Part shown: positions 1-12,855 of the stretch, piece by piece
How the letters are laid out: every line of letters starts with the position of its first letter
How positions within the stretch are numbered: the first letter of the stretch is position 1
Source: Panax quinquefolius
Lineage: Eukaryota > Streptophyta > Magnoliopsida > Apiales > Araliaceae
Reading direction: 5' to 3'
Length of the DNA stretch: 64,000 nucleotides
NCBI GenBank assembly: GCA_020205615.1
Contig: CM035170.1
Location: forward strand, 44,021,807 to 44,085,806
The notes under the pieces: model-generated
What the model saw: only the letters and a program-made list of their open reading frames with translations
Databases searched by the model: none
Told to the model about the DNA's origin: nothing
Translations under genes and position numbers: made by a program

Positions 1-1015
1 CTAAAATAGTATAGGTTTCTAATAATACAAAATATGGAAATTAGGTTTAAGGTTCACTAATTAGCATTAAGATTGCTAAATTAGCGATTAGGTTCACGAT
101 TAGCAAATAAGGGTTACTTAATTTGTCAATTAGGGTTATCAATTTATAAATTGGGTTTTCTAAATTTAGAAATTAGGTTTTAAGATAATTAGGGTTTTCC
201 TAATTAAAATTAAATTCTACAATACATACATTATTAATCATATAACACAACTATATAACATGATCTCAAACTCATAATTGAGTTTCAAATTAGGGTTTCC
301 CAAATTTAGAAATTAGGGTTCTCAATTAATTGGGTTCCTAATTAATTAAGGTTTTCCATACTTAGGTTAAAATTAATAATACATCACATTCATAACCTAA
401 AGTAATTATTTGAAAATCTTAAAGTCTTATTTGACTATCAAATTAGGGTTTATAAAATAATACTAGGGTTTATCATGATACGTTAAAACTAATTCCATAT
501 TATTAACCTTACACACATAACATACATATTTATAACATCGAAAAATTAAAATATAATTAATATTATATTATTATTCTCATTCCTTGATAAAAATCCAAAA
601 TTAGGGTTTGGATTCCATATCGATTTATCTTTCATATTTAACATTATTAATTAAGTTAAAATAATTAACTTAATTAATCTAGCCTAAATTCATATAATAA
701 AATAAATAATTATTATAATAATTCTAAAAATCATTTCATATATTATTTAAATAATATATAATTATATTTTCATGGAAAATAATTAATAAAAACATTTTCT
801 ATATAAATTAATTATTATAAGAATATACTTTATAATAATCAATAATTCTAAAATAAAATTATTTATAATCATTCATGTAATAAATATATTTTATATTTAT
901 CACATAATAATACATACACATTACCTTACGCATTCTCATCTTTAAAATAAAAAAAAAAAAAAAATTATACTCAAAATTTATGATTTAATTATATAGAAAA
1001 TATCGGGTTATTACA
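1..1015 (-). mobile_element. Family A 3' LTR, partial (copy 1)
   Basis: AT-rich sequence matching 15081-16020 nearly base for base; both begin at 'gtataggtttctaataatac' and end in ...TTATTACA. Read on the minus strand it begins TGTAATAACCCG directly after a purine tract, so it is the U3 end of a 3' LTR. The window edge cuts off the rest. U3 contains about eight TTAGGG-containing motifs in the first 620 bases. No gene is present. Confidence 0.8.
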
Positions 1016-1028
1016 TTCACCCTCCCTT
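1016..1028 (-). other. Polypurine tract, family A copy 1
   Basis: On the minus strand this reads AAGGGAGGGTGAA immediately before the TGTAATAA start of the 3' LTR. This is the expected place and composition for the plus-strand primer of an LTR retrotransposon. Equivalent tracts follow the LTR at 16021 and 53015. Confidence 0.65.
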
Positions 1029-1212
1029 AAAAGATTCCATCCCCGGAATCATAGTTTTAAAACTTATACATACTGAGGTACATAGCATATACAATCATTA
1101 CAATTAGATCTCGATCATAATTGATCGAACATATCTTTAACTATTCAAAGATAAAGCTTATCTATCTCGTTTACACTGAAATTTAATTTCTAATAGAACT
1201 CAATTTCCTCCT

Positions 1213-2015
1213 TCAAAATATCTTTATAAAATAATTTACTATATATAAGAAAATAATATATAAGAAAATAAAATTTATTGAATAATACACGGAGTTGCAT
1301 CCCCTTTGCCACGCTAGAAATCTGAGCAGATCACGTTGAAGACTCTTGCGGTTGATTACATTGGTTTGTTTGTTGATGTTGGTATCGTTGTCGCCAACGC
1401 GTCTGCCGCTGCTTTTTTCCGTATTCACATTCCTTGCCTCCCTTCTCTTTCTTGGATGCGGTCTTTTCACCTTATGCTCCTTTGATTCACAAATAAAACA
1501 CCCACTATACATTCTTAAATTGGGGCGATTAGGAGAGATATGTCCTCCCCTTTATTAACTTAGCACACAAACTTTCCTTTTTAACGCCTCTCCGAATGAT
1601 TTCTTTCAACAATTTCTACAATGCACAACTTGTTTCTTTCCACCTTCCGGCCTATTTTTCCGTATTCCCAACATTATCTCCTTTCCTCTTTCCAGTTCTA
1701 CTACCACTACTCCCTTCTCTGGCTTTAACTTGACTTGTCTCCCACCAAAAATTCGCCCCTCCTTTCATTCTATAGGTGGCAAAAGCTGTCTTTTGCCCCT
1801 CCGTTACCCTAGCTATCACAACCACTTCTACAGGGTCAGTTGATCCTCTAAATCCTGGCGGTTCGTTTGTCTTAAAGTCTTCGAAGTTTGTCGATTGATT
1901 GTTGGTTGATTTCCGTGGTGGTAATCCATTCTGCATAGCTTGGCGTCCGTGAGTGTTCTATATATTAAATCATTCTTAATCCTTTGGCGCGCATCGGTGT
2001 CGGTAGTCCTCGATT
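1213..2015 (-). pseudogene. gag: Decayed gag with CCHC zinc knuckles, family A copy 1
   Basis: Gag of a Ty3/gypsy element: in an active element it would coat the RNA and build the virus-like particle. On the minus strand 1936-1652 encodes a gag-core remnant (NFEDFKTNEPPGFRGSTDP, then a FWWET motif). After a frameshift, 1512-1213 encodes the last zinc knuckle (CFICESKEHKVK, its final Cys lost) and a basic KRREARN stretch. Relative to typical plant gag the core is shortened on both sides of FWWET. The first two knuckles, clear in the copy at 53258-53599, are broken here by frameshifts near 1545-1640. Unlike the other two copies it lacks the stop codon after RTGKRK. The sequence after the knuckles resembles the VFNVTVQD lead-in to a protease, but the protease is absent. 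It is not functional as written. Confidence 0.72.
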
Positions 2016-2851
2016 TTATTTGATGAGTTCTTCTATCCTTTGGTTTTCGTATTTCATTTTACTCAATAATAGTATATCTTATTAAATAAATCATGCTCAT
2101 CTAACTAATTCATAGTACTTATTTATAGCATATCACATACGCTTTTAAACATTAAACATCATTATCCCTTTGTGACATCAAAAAGTCGGGAATCTTTGCC
2201 ATATATTATACAAAAGTTAAGAATATTACATTACACATCATAGAGCATACATATTCAAGTAATAGTAATACTACTTATTTTTTACACCTTCACTAATGAT
2301 CAATTGCTTAGTATTCTATATATTCCCATCATCCTTATTAATCTATTGACACATAACTATATCTAGTTCGTCAAACTTATCGCACATTATGAGTTTAAGA
2401 ACTCACCACAAACATATTAGTTTAAGAACTCGAGCTCGACCATATATTCTCTAACTATGCTCTACCTATCTTCTATATATACTACCGTTTCTGAATCTGG
2501 TATTACATTTCCTAGTATAATAACCTCATCAGGGTTACTTTCAATGTGAGCCTCTATTTCAGCTATTTACTTTGATATTGGCTCGGTCATGGAGGTTGAC
2601 TCCTTCTTTACAATTTGAGGGTATCCTAATTCGTTTCTATCTGACACCTACACACCAACTATCTTGATTAGCACATAATATATACACACATCAAATAATA
2701 ATTTTATATAAGTTATCTTTTATTTTCGTTTAACGATGAATTTATTCAATTCATCTCCTTATAAACTCTATATGAGTTATTTGTATTTTCAACGTTTCCC
2801 TCTGTTCTAAGGTTATAGCCTAAGGTCTAACCCACCCAAGGTTTTTAACCC
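2015..2851 (-). other. Leader of family A copy 1, no intact gene
   Basis: The region lies between the gag start area and the primer-binding site. It matches 30690-31209 of copy 2 up to the family C insertion point. I see no ORF of note and no strong structure. The equivalent in copy 3 is cut at 54203. Confidence 0.55.
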
Positions 2852-2869
2852 TAAGCTCTGATACTAACT
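2852..2869 (-). other. Primer-binding site for initiator tRNA-Met, family A copy 1
   Basis: On the minus strand this reads TTAGTATCAGAGC, one mismatch from the canonical plant TGGTATCAGAGC. It lies directly downstream of the LTR end (...GGGGGCATTACA). This fixes element orientation as minus and fixes the 5' LTR boundary at 2870. Confidence 0.8.
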
Positions 2870-3679
2870 TGTAATGCCCCCAAATTTAGGTACTTGAAAC
2901 CCTAACTCGGTGCTTTACGATACCATTTTTATGAGCGGAATAATACTAATAATAATAACAATAATATAAATACCAAACTTAATTTACATATATCAGAGTC
3001 TAATCCCAGGTACACGACCTTTACTACACTTCATTACATGATAGATAATAAATATCATTGCCTTAATAATATATAACTATTACAAAAGACACCATTAAAC
3101 TTATATTGTTTGCTTTTCTTTGTCCTTGTTCTTGCTTGAACCTTCTGGTTGATCACACTTAGCTGAAAATATTTAAATTAAGCAAGGATGAGCATTTAAG
3201 TGCCCAACAAATAATAACAATTATAAATATTAGCTGAAAGGATTAAATGTTTTCTTTATACATCACTTCTACAACGATTCAATAGTTGTGAAGTAAACTA
3301 AACCGATAATAATAACATAACAACTCTATCTCACAATTTTGAAACTACGTACCGGCTATAAAATGGGTATTAGTTGATAGGCTATGAACAATGTTTTTAG
3401 TTTTCGCTAAGGTTTAGCAGAACTTCATCTGTAAATCGTCATAACTTACAGGCACGAGGGTGATCTGCCCAATGTGCCATGTATTGATCAATACTACATA
3501 CAAGAACGATATTATCGTTCACCCTGTCCGCCTTGGGCGCAGAAAAGTTTTTCCTTGATCGGGATGTTCACACTTAGTCTAGAATCCGAACCAAAACCAT
3601 TTGATTGGATACAATAAGGTTTTATTATATTCAATGATATTTCTAAATATGTGTGCAAATTTGGTCAAATAGCTTAGGC

Positions 3680-3682
<3 letters not shown>

Positions 3683-3739
<57 letters not shown>
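3683..3739. repeat. (TA)n microsatellite
   Basis: About 57 bases of uninterrupted TA dinucleotides inside the family A LTR. Confidence 0.97.
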
Positions 3740-3741
<2 letters not shown>

Positions 3742-5603
3742 ACATGTGTTTAAATCTAATGATTATCCAAGTGAGGACACTTGTATAACCATATTTAGAA
3801 ATTAATGAGCAGAATATATATATGAGTTATATAATATAATATCATGTTGATAAACAATGATGGGATATATATATATCGACATAATAGGGTTAATAATCTA
3901 GTACAATAATAATATAATTCTGAATCTTCTTACTCATGTCCATTGCATAAAGGAAATGCAAAGGTAGGATACTTGCCTGGTCTGCTGCTTATAGTTATAC
4001 AACTTAGTTTTATCTTTTATACCGAAACCTATCATTAATAAGATCATTTGATCGATTAGAATAACATACTATAACACATAGTACTGCTTACAGTCAGCAC
4101 ATTACCTATTCACATTATCACACATAATCAACCGTCCTTAAATCACAAACAAACATTAATACAGTCAAAATATCTAAGTCTGGATCAATCTCTGAAACAT
4201 GTCGGTGTACCGACGGCTTTATCGGGTAATTATCAAGTCTAATACTCTATCTTGTAGTTCAATATCTGTAAGTATCAGTCATATTATTTTTAAATGACTT
4301 ATAATAATTTTTAAACATTTATTATAATTTATCATGAATTTTCAAACACCGGAATCATTATTAAATGATTTAAATATTAAATAATTCAATTATCATTAAT
4401 ATTTAATTAATATTAAACTATTAATGAAATCATTGCTAAAATATTAAAGTTTTTTATAATAACTTAAAATACTTTTAAAGTATTAATATTATCCTTAAAT
4501 GATTTTTAAAATAATTAAAATTATTTTTAAATAATTGCCATTAATATTTAATTATTAATGTATTATTCATCAAAATATAAAAGTCCTTAATTATAACTTA
4601 AAATATTTTTAATCCATTTATTTCCTTTTAAATGATTTTTAAATCAATAAAACCATTTTTAAATTATTTATTTAATATTATTAATAACTCTAATATCATT
4701 TATATTAAATTAATAATCATTAATATTAAATTATTAATGAAATTATCCTTTAAATATTAAAAGTTATATTTTATAACTTAAATTATCTTTAAACACTTTA
4801 TTTTCATTTAAAATGATTTTTATAATATTAAAATCATTTTAAACTAATTCATCTAATATAATTATTAAATAACTTTAATATCATTAATAATAATTAATTA
4901 ATGAAATTTACTTTTAAATATTGAAAGTTATATTTTATAACTTAACATATTTTTAAATACCTTATTATTATTTAAAATGATTTTTAATATAATAAAATCA
5001 TTTTAATTTATTTATTTAATTCATTTATTAAATATCTTATTTATCATTAATATTAATTTATTAATGAAATTTATCAAAAATATTAAAAATAACTTAAAAT
5101 ATTTTCTTATACTTATAATATAATTTTAAATGATTTTTCAAGTATTTAAATCATTTTTAACTAATTTATTTAATATTATAATTAAATAAATTAAATACTA
5201 TTAATATTTCAAAAATATTAAATATTTATGAAATATACTTAAAATAATTAAAAACTAATTTTCGTACTTTAAAATAATTTTTAATAATTTATTATATATT
5301 TTTAATAATTTAAAACTATTTATTTAATTAAAATAATTAATTTTCGAAAATATTTGTCGCTAAAGGGCCCTATAGTGACGAAACTGTCGCTAAAGGTGTT
5401 CTTGAGCTGTTCTTGAGCATTCATAAGGCAGTTTCGACTAGCCTCCTTTGACCAAGTGTAATAATCAGATCATGATGTTTTTAGTCTATCTTTTGATCAC
5501 AGTGTGTAGAACTAATTTAATTCTATAAGATTCAACAATAAACACGAATAAACAACGTAAAATGAAAGAGATCCGAGCCTCCAAAATTCATGTCAGGCGT
5601 GTT

Positions 5604-5634
5604 CTTGAGTTTCTGGGCTTCCCAGAAACTCAAG
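5604..5634. repeat. Perfect 14-bp hairpin in family A LTR
   Basis: Arm CTTGAGTTTCTGGG at 5604-5617, loop CTT, and perfectly complementary arm at 5621-5634. It is the first of a series of related inverted repeats in this LTR. Confidence 0.9.
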
Positions 5635-6026
5635 CAGTGTCAAGGGCCTCTTTTGGAGCCTTGATTAATCTGGTCTCTGTTCATGTTTTAAGTGCATCCA
5701 ATATATTAGATTGTAGTACGTATGTCATAGAACAACTTAGTATCACAAAATCAACCAAACAACATCACATGTACAAGCTTAATGATGGTCAAAGTTCATT
5801 CAAACTGTGTTCCTGAACTTTCTGGGTTTTCTAGAAATGGAACCCAGCAAGTTGGTCAACCTATGTTTGACCGTGATTAGTTTTTATCCTGGTCATAATC
5901 TGAGTAATATCAAAGCATGGATGTGTAGTTCTCATGTCAGGCTACAATAATAAAACAACAACTTGGCCAAAACATCAAAGATCGGTAAGATCAAATGCTT
6001 TGCAATACTTGTCAGAGACACCTGGG

Positions 6027-6047
6027 AAATCTGGGCTGCCCAGATTT
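6027..6047. repeat. 9-bp hairpin in family A LTR
   Basis: Arm AAATCTGGG at 6027-6035, loop CTG, complementary arm at 6039-6047. It shares the CTGGGCTNCCCAG core with the hairpin at 5604. The flanks are also similar, each followed by a TTTGACC..GATTA-type stretch, so the two are diverged tandem modules. Confidence 0.85.
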
Positions 6048-6568
6048 TCTGTTTTCGTGGTCGGTCAACTAACTTTGACCACGATTATCTTACAACCTAT
6101 GCATGATCTGGTCCTACTAAAAGTTCCAGAACACAGATCGCACAGCATACAACAAGCTCAAACATTGAAACAACAAAAAAACTTAACAACCGAAGATCTA
6201 TGGGGTCTGACATTTGACTGTCAGACATAAACAAAATTTTCCAGATTTTGAAAATCTTAAATTTCAAACACTTTGATGTTATGGATTTAACATGTGCCAA
6301 CCCAGATCACTTATAGACACTACATAGAATATATTACAACACATAAACATAACTTCTAACATAGCATACATGATCAGATTTCTAAGGTTAGCTTTATACC
6401 TTTCTTTGAATGATTTACATTCTGGGCTGCTGATTTGTTTAAGGAATTCGTGGGGCTGGTATCTTGGGACTGATATCCAAATATATTTCGTGGATTTTAG
6501 TGGGAGGAGCTCTTGTATATGTGTTTGTGCAAAATGGCTAACAAAATGACATTCTCTCTCTCCCAATC

Positions 6569-6576
6569 TATATATA
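6569..6576 (-). promoter_or_regulatory. Putative TATA box of family A LTR
   Basis: TATATATA on the minus strand, followed downstream by AGATTGGGAGAGAGAGAATG. It sits in a GC-richer part of the LTR, as expected for the U3/R boundary of a minus-strand element. No transcript data are available. Confidence 0.45.
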
Positions 6577-7055
6577 CAAGTGTATGATACATGTATTGGC
6601 TGATCTAGTGGTTGATTGCTGTCAATTTAAGTCACATGGGGTTGTTGGATTTAGTCACCAACTTCACCTAATGTCAAAACCTACTTGCTAGCTTCAATTA
6701 TGCAGAAAAGGGTATAATGGTCAATTAGCTTATGTTTTAATGGCATTTGTGTAAACTTGTCCCAAACCCTTAGGGTTTGACCCTTAGGGTTTAACCCTAA
6801 AGTCTTGCACAATTAATTTTGTAGGATTTCTAATTAAGCAAAAATAAATAAATAAATAAAATTTTAGTTTCTAAAATGGAAATTAGGGTTTCCTTAATCA
6901 TACTTAGTTCCTAATTACATATAACATAAACATTAGATTATAGATTCACCAATTATCATTAGCACCATAATTAGCAAATTTAAGGTTTTCAATTTGACAA
7001 TAAGGCTAAATTAGAAATTAGGTTTTCTAAATTACAAATTAGGTTTTCTAAAATA

Positions 7056-7400
7056 TACTACAACAAAAGGCTTATCAAATGACCGAATTATCGGCGAGTC
7101 AGTACTCGGTCAGCAGAGATATATCTCATGACGCATCGCGGTCGTGATAATCGTCAAGATAAAATCCTGGTCATTTGGGATGCACATCACGAGCCACTAT
7201 TAGCGATCGAGATATCTATCGCTATGAGCTTAATCGAAATGACAAATACTGATTATTTGAAATGAAAGTCAAGATGGTCCAGGACAAAGATGACGCGTGG
7301 TCCACGTGTCGGTGACCATTATCAACATACGCGTGACGATACGATGTTATCTCGTCGCTAATAAATCGTGACCGCGTCACGGTCACGATATGAAAAAACA
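7056..7400. repeat. Left TIR and subterminal repeats of CACTA element
   Basis: A terminal 15-bp inverted repeat is followed by about 330 bp rich in short words such as CGTGA, GCGTCACG and ATCGCGA on both strands. CACTA transposases bind such subterminal repeats. Similar words occur at 14780-15060. Confidence 0.75.
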
Positions 7401-9499
7401 TTACTGACCAGATTTTTCTTTGTTTTGCGTAATTCCCAAAAACCGTGCACTGTTTTCTACCGCTTTATCCCAACACACATACACACCAAGATAAACAACA
7501 TACAAAACAATATAAACATCCATCGTCCACCAACACATACACCAAACTAGTATATAAACCTTTAAAACCAATATGATTTGAATAAATATAATAACATTTC
7601 AAAACTTGTTTAAGTAACATATATACAAACATCCAAATAATGAATATACAAGTACAAGGTTATGTCAAGCGTCATCCCTCCTTGATCACCTGTAATTAAC
7701 AAAATAATAAAACAAGTTACAAATATAATAAATATGTTGATCTTTGGTATATATTACGACAATACATACAACAAATTGATTTTATACTCGTCGCCATCCC
7801 CATCTTTGTCTTTGCTCACTGCCTTGCCATCTTGCTTTAGCTAACTCCTCGGGATCAAGAGCCCCAATGTGCCCGCCAAGATCTTCGTAAGATTTCGATC
7901 TTGACATATAGCTCTCACGATCGAACCGGAGTATGAACAACTGGATGACTCGATGATATGGAAGATCGGTAGCAGAGTCGCTCGAGCCATTTGAAGGATG
8001 GGCGTCGTCGTTGTCCTTGACCTCTAATGTAGTTCTTCTTCACAATGCAGACGCCTCTCCCACAACTCTTGATCAATAGGCGGACGTGGAGTGCCTTCGG
8101 GATAGCGCCATTCAATAAACGTTTATAAGTATCCCGTCATCATGTTAACACTTAAATAGTTAAAATAATATTTTGTAAGTATTAATAAACAAGAGATCAG
8201 TTGTTAAAACTTATTACCGCTTATCTGGATAGCCTCAGTGAGTACCATCACGGGTGCTACGTACATACACATCCAAACCAATGGATAGGTGACCTTGAGA
8301 CCGAGACTCCTATACAAAAACAAAGACAATATTACTAAGTAAAATGGGATATTTTCTACAATTCATGATTGTAAACATATTAAAACTTGTAAATACGCAG
8401 GCGTTGATATCTTCAGAATCGTGAAATACCGCCCTTGTATGTTCCTTTAGCCTTTTTCGCCATCGGATACACACCCGAGGCTCTGTTGGTGGCGGCGATA
8501 TTTTTTCGTCTTTTCACCCAACTCTTAGCTCTCCATTGGGCACACATCTCAAATTTTATATGGATGGGTGCACCACTGTGGGCTATGCTCAGTGCATATA
8601 ATCCTCTCCCCGGCACGGATGGTCGATCTCGGCATTGTGAATGGCTTTTTGTCGTTCTTTATTCAAGTTGTCCTTGGTGTGCGGACCATGACTTTTTGCT
8701 GAATAATGTTTGAATCCTTTGAAGCCGCGTCCTCCCATCTATACCGTTTACGCAAATATAAAAAACAATAATAACATTACTAAATAATTATCCTTTGAAT
8801 ATTATATTAATATTATTTGTCATAATTAAAAAAAACATATTCAAATTTCGCCTCAAACAAAGATCCTTGTGGGCGATAGGTGTGCTTCGCATACGTAATC
8901 ACGAGTGTAAAGCAATTTCAGAACACAAATGTGTGATATGCACTTGACGATCTTATTATCCGAAAAATCACTATAATATACAACATCAATTAGCATATAT
9001 TAAAGCAATTTATATCTAAGTTATAATATTTGTGAACATTTATCAAACTTATACTTATAATACTTATAAAAATTTGCCATAGTCTCCCTATAATATAGAC
9101 TAGCCACATGCATTTACTAAGCATGCATATATGGACATTTCTAGGCACCCAAGACACAAACCAAGAGAAATATACAAATTTTCAATACAATAAGACCAAA
9201 ACAAAAATTACCAATATAATATCAATCAAAACATTACCAATATACAATAAATGGAATCTTAAATGCTTTTATATAAATGATATATGCGGACGACGTCTTT
9301 ATTGAGGAGGAGGGCAAATCGAATAAGAATCCGATCATCGGGATTAAGAGGGCCTTGGGCACATTATTAGGCCCCTACCCAAGCCAGCGCTTTTTCTGCT
9401 GTTGTGAGAAGCCATCAGTATATTACAAATTTCAAGATGTTATTAGGAGTCATATTTGATTACATGTATATATGACAATAAACATGATATGTTGATATA

Positions 9500-9551
<52 letters not shown>

Positions 9552-9840
9552 TATAAAATGACAATAAACAAAAGTTGCATTTAAATAGTTTAGTACATAA
9601 ACATGATAATGATATAAAAAACATGTATTGCTAAAACATACATTGCATGAGTTCAAGTGTCAATATCCGATTCGAGAATCATCTTGTATCGTGTTCGCAG
9701 ATTCATAACCATCATCCGCTTCAGATTACGTAGGTCGATTCGATCTCAATAACTCTTCCTCCTCAAAGATCAATGTCATCTCGACACAAGTATTGACTCA
9801 GGATCTAATTCATGTGGTTCATCTCCACCATCTAACTGGA
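7400..9840 (-). other. 3' half of CACTA element: fragmentary second ORF and noncoding DNA
   Basis: No intact gene. On the minus strand 8616-8413 is an open stretch whose QWRAKSWVKRRKNIAATNRA segment resembles the conserved core of plant transposase_24/Ptta-type proteins. A further open stretch lies at 8115-7915. I cannot confirm these, and they may be exons of the element's second (TNPA-like) gene. 8960-9270 and 9460-9650 are AT-rich. A (TA)n run lies at 9503-9548. Confidence 0.4.
9503..9548. repeat. (TA)n microsatellite
   Basis: About 46 bases of TA dinucleotides within the CACTA element. Confidence 0.95.
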
Positions 9841-9849
9841 TTACTTCAT

Positions 9850-12660
9850 TGTCGTCCTCCACATTTATTATAGTCGACTATGAAGCATCCGCTCTTGGTA
9901 AATCTCCCCATCAACTAATTCTACACGACTACGCCACGGAGTATAAATTACAACTTGCCAATCAGAAGCGGTCTATCCCTTTTCCTAACAGGACTAGGAG
10001 TGTAGTATACTTGTCTTTGTTTGAGTTGGTAAAACAAACGGTTCGTTGGAGTACGAGACTCTATAGAGGTCAATATCGACGATTCCATGTCCTGCGTCAA
10101 CACGTATCCCTTTTTCGAATCAAACCCAGCGGACTTGAACAAGTGAATATGACCCCGACGCGCTCCTTGTACGACAACTCTACGATTTCCTCCAACTCCC
10201 CATAAAAGGCACGACCAAGCTCATTGTAACAATCTCCTTGGACACACACTCCGAGTTCGTTGTTCTTTTATCACGCCCATATGCCTTTATGCGAGACAAA
10301 CGTAGATATCTCATCAAAATCAGATGCCTCGCATATCGACCCCTCGACATAAGCTTCTATTCTTCACCTTCCTCTTAAGGTTTCCCATCACCCTCTCGAA
10401 ATGGTACATCCATCTATATTGAGCTGGACCCCCAACACGAGCTTCATAGGGAAGATGGATTTGCAAATGCTCCATGGAGTCAAAAAAACCAGGTGGGAAT
10501 ATTTTTTCCAGTTTACACGTGATCTCTATGATGTTCTTCTCAAGTACAAACATGTCCTTCTCATTCAATGATTTTGAACACAAGTCTTTGAAGAAACGAC
10601 TAAGATCCGCCAAAGCATCCCATATTGGTTTATCAAGCAGATCCCAAATGCTATAGGCATGAGTCTCTCCATGAATACATGGCAAATCGCGACTCTTCAT
10701 CCTTGCAATTTCCCACCAGTAACACACCTTGCAATGTTTGGACGCATATCCATCTGGTAGTTTGGAGACTTAACCCATGTGCACACATCTTCAACTTGCT
10801 TTTTGGACAATGTGTACCTTGCATGCGGTTTGACAATCTTACCATTAGGAGATTCATAAAGTTCTAATCCGTGACGCTTACAAATATCTTTCATGTCCAA
10901 ACGTGCCTTTTATCGTTATCTTTTGTCTTCCCCGTAACATTCATCACAAAGTGTTAAACACATTGTCAAACACATTCTTCTCAATATGCATCACATCTAG
11001 ATTATGATTTAATCAAATTTGTAGACCAATAAGGCAATTCCCAAAAGATGCTTCTCAGAACCCGGTTATGAGATTCACCAAACCCATTGATTATGTTTGT
11101 CGCATCAACCTTACCAAATGGGATAACCGGCAATCTCATCACACGATCTCGCATCTCCGTTCCTTTACAATCAGTGCGGGCATATCATTATCTACTTTCC
11201 CTTTCACGAAGTGTTCTCTATTTCTTGAAACGGGTGATCTACCCAGAAGAACTGACGATGTGATCAAACCAACAAGGCTTTCGACCTTTTGATAGATTAA
11301 ACAACTTTGTATGCTCCATACAATACGGACAAGCCAACTTCCGTGTGTACTCCATCCAAACTAACATACCATAAGTTTGGGAAGTCACTTATAGTCCACA
11401 TATAACCGCCCCTAAGGTTGAAATTTGTTTTCGTTGCAACATCCCAAGTCTGTACTCCATCCTCCCACAATACCTTTAACTCGTCTATAAGAGGTCTCAA
11501 GTAAACATCTAAGTTCTTTTCAGGACTCTTAGGACCCGTGGAATCACACAGTGAAAGAAATAAGTACGGTTCGTTTCATACACATCCAAGGAGGCAAGTT
11601 ATACGAGAGTAACAATCACGAGCCAACATGAGTACGGAGCAATTTGAGTGGCCAAACGGATTGAAACCATCGGTGGACAATCCAAGCCTCACATTTCTAG
11701 GTTCCAATGCAAATTCGGGATGTGCTAAGTTGAAATCTTTCCAAGCCCCGCCCATCTGCATGGATGATTTAGTTCTCCATCTTTAAGTGGAGATTTGGCA
11801 TGCCAACTCATATGTTCGGTGATCTTGAAGACATGTACAATCTTTTTAGTCGATGTGTTATTGGAAAATACCTTAGAATCTTAAACCAGTATACTTGATT
11901 TTTTTTGTAGTCACACCCTCTTTATTAGGCCTAAACCGATCATGACCGCAAAACGTGCACCTTATCATCTTGTCATTTTCCTTATAAAACAACATGCGTC
12001 GTTGGGATACGATCGATCTTTTGGTATCCAAGACCCAACTTCTTCACCATTTTCTTACAAAAGTAATAGTTACGGGTAATTTCTCACCGTCAGCAACATA
12101 CTCTTAATTGCTTTCTTCAAGAGCGACTCAAAACACTCATGTTGTGATCACCTTGATGTTAAGTAATGTCGCCAACGCAGAGACAATGTAGTGTGTTTGG
12201 TGCAACCATGCCACAATGGCTTCACTACCCTCGCCTAACAACTTAAAGAAGTCTTTGGCATCGTAATTCATAGGTTGCTCTCGCTTGCTCCCAATCAAAA
12301 TCGCCCCGCAATATCATGGACCATTTCATTCATAACGATGAGTACTATCGCCTCAATTGTGTACTTGTGTGATGCCACCATCTCTTCTCCGCCCATGTGC
12401 CCACCAAAGATTCTTCGTAATTTCTCATGAACCCGTAAACAAGTAAATGATAGTTTACCATGTCTCGTCAATATAATTTACATTTTTACACTTTAAACAT
12501 GGACATCGTGATCTGCGACTTACCATTCATACATTTCGGGTGACTATAACGCGATACTCCAAAAACACTTGGCAACCAACTCTAAATTCAATCTGTAGCA
12601 CCTATCGGGTACTTGACTTTCGTCGTGCCATCCAACTACTATTCGAATAGAGGTCCATGA
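9850..12660 (-). pseudogene. TNP2-type CACTA transposase, decayed
   Basis: TNP2 proteins catalyse excision and insertion of CACTA elements in the nucleus. Read right to left on the minus strand, the order of similar pieces fits the family. At 12640-12380 there is an N-terminal transposase-associated-like stretch (ending MRNYEESLVGTW). At 12060-11290 lies the transposase_21 core, with RNVRLGLSTDGFNPFG (about 11700-11640), PLIDELKVLWEDGVQTWD (about 11495-11440) and a YMWTISDFPN stretch. At 10980-10320 lies a DUF4218-like part (SMEHLQIHLPYEARVGGP, RWMYHFERVMGNLKRKVKNRS). At 10142-9948 lies a DUF4216-like tail (LFKSAGFDSKKGYV). Many stops and frameshifts separate these, so no functional enzyme is made from this copy. 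The gene shares its strand with the host LTR, probably by chance. Confidence 0.85.
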
Positions 12661-12689
12661 TTCCACAGTACCTATACTACGTAACAACA

Positions 12690-12855
12690 TTATAAATGTT
12701 AACATATGACTTGAGCATACTTATAACCATATAACTTGAGCATACTTGTAAGCATGCATATGATTAACATTTAAGCATACTTCTAAGCATACGACTTAAG
12801 CATACTTGTAACCATATGACTTGAGCATACTTGTAAGCATATGATTAACATGTTT
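12690..12855. repeat. Minisatellite inside CACTA element
   Basis: Repeated variants of GACTTGAGCATACTTGTAAGCATATGATTAAC-like text (core ACTTGAGCATACTTGTAA), about six imperfect units between 12695 and 12850. No coding sense. Confidence 0.8.

Larger units (their letters stand above)
1016..2869 (-). mobile_element. Internal region of non-autonomous gypsy element, family A copy 1
   Basis: Only about 1.85 kb separates the purine tract at 1016 from the primer-binding site at 2852-2869. It holds a decayed gag (1213-about 2015) and an untranslated leader (about 2015-2869). There is no protease, RT, RNase H or integrase. Copies at 16021-16493 plus 30124-31209 and at 53015-54203 share the same arrangement. 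The pol loss therefore predates the copies, which makes this look like a TR-GAG-type family mobilised in trans. Confidence 0.72.

Noticed and set aside
1346..1558. Plus-strand 70-codon open frame
   Set aside because: Antisense shadow of the minus-strand family A gag; the same artefact recurs at 53316-53537.
5562..6230. Open frames of 84 and 98 codons on the plus strand
   Set aside because: They coincide with the hairpin modules in the LTR, lie antisense to LTR transcription and show no protein family features.
8435..8713. 92-codon plus-strand frame
   Set aside because: Antisense to the probable second CACTA ORF; composition of a shadow frame.
10474..10900. Overlapping open frames on both strands around the DUF4218-like region
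   Set aside because: Only the minus-strand frame with the transposase motifs is supported; the others are shadows.
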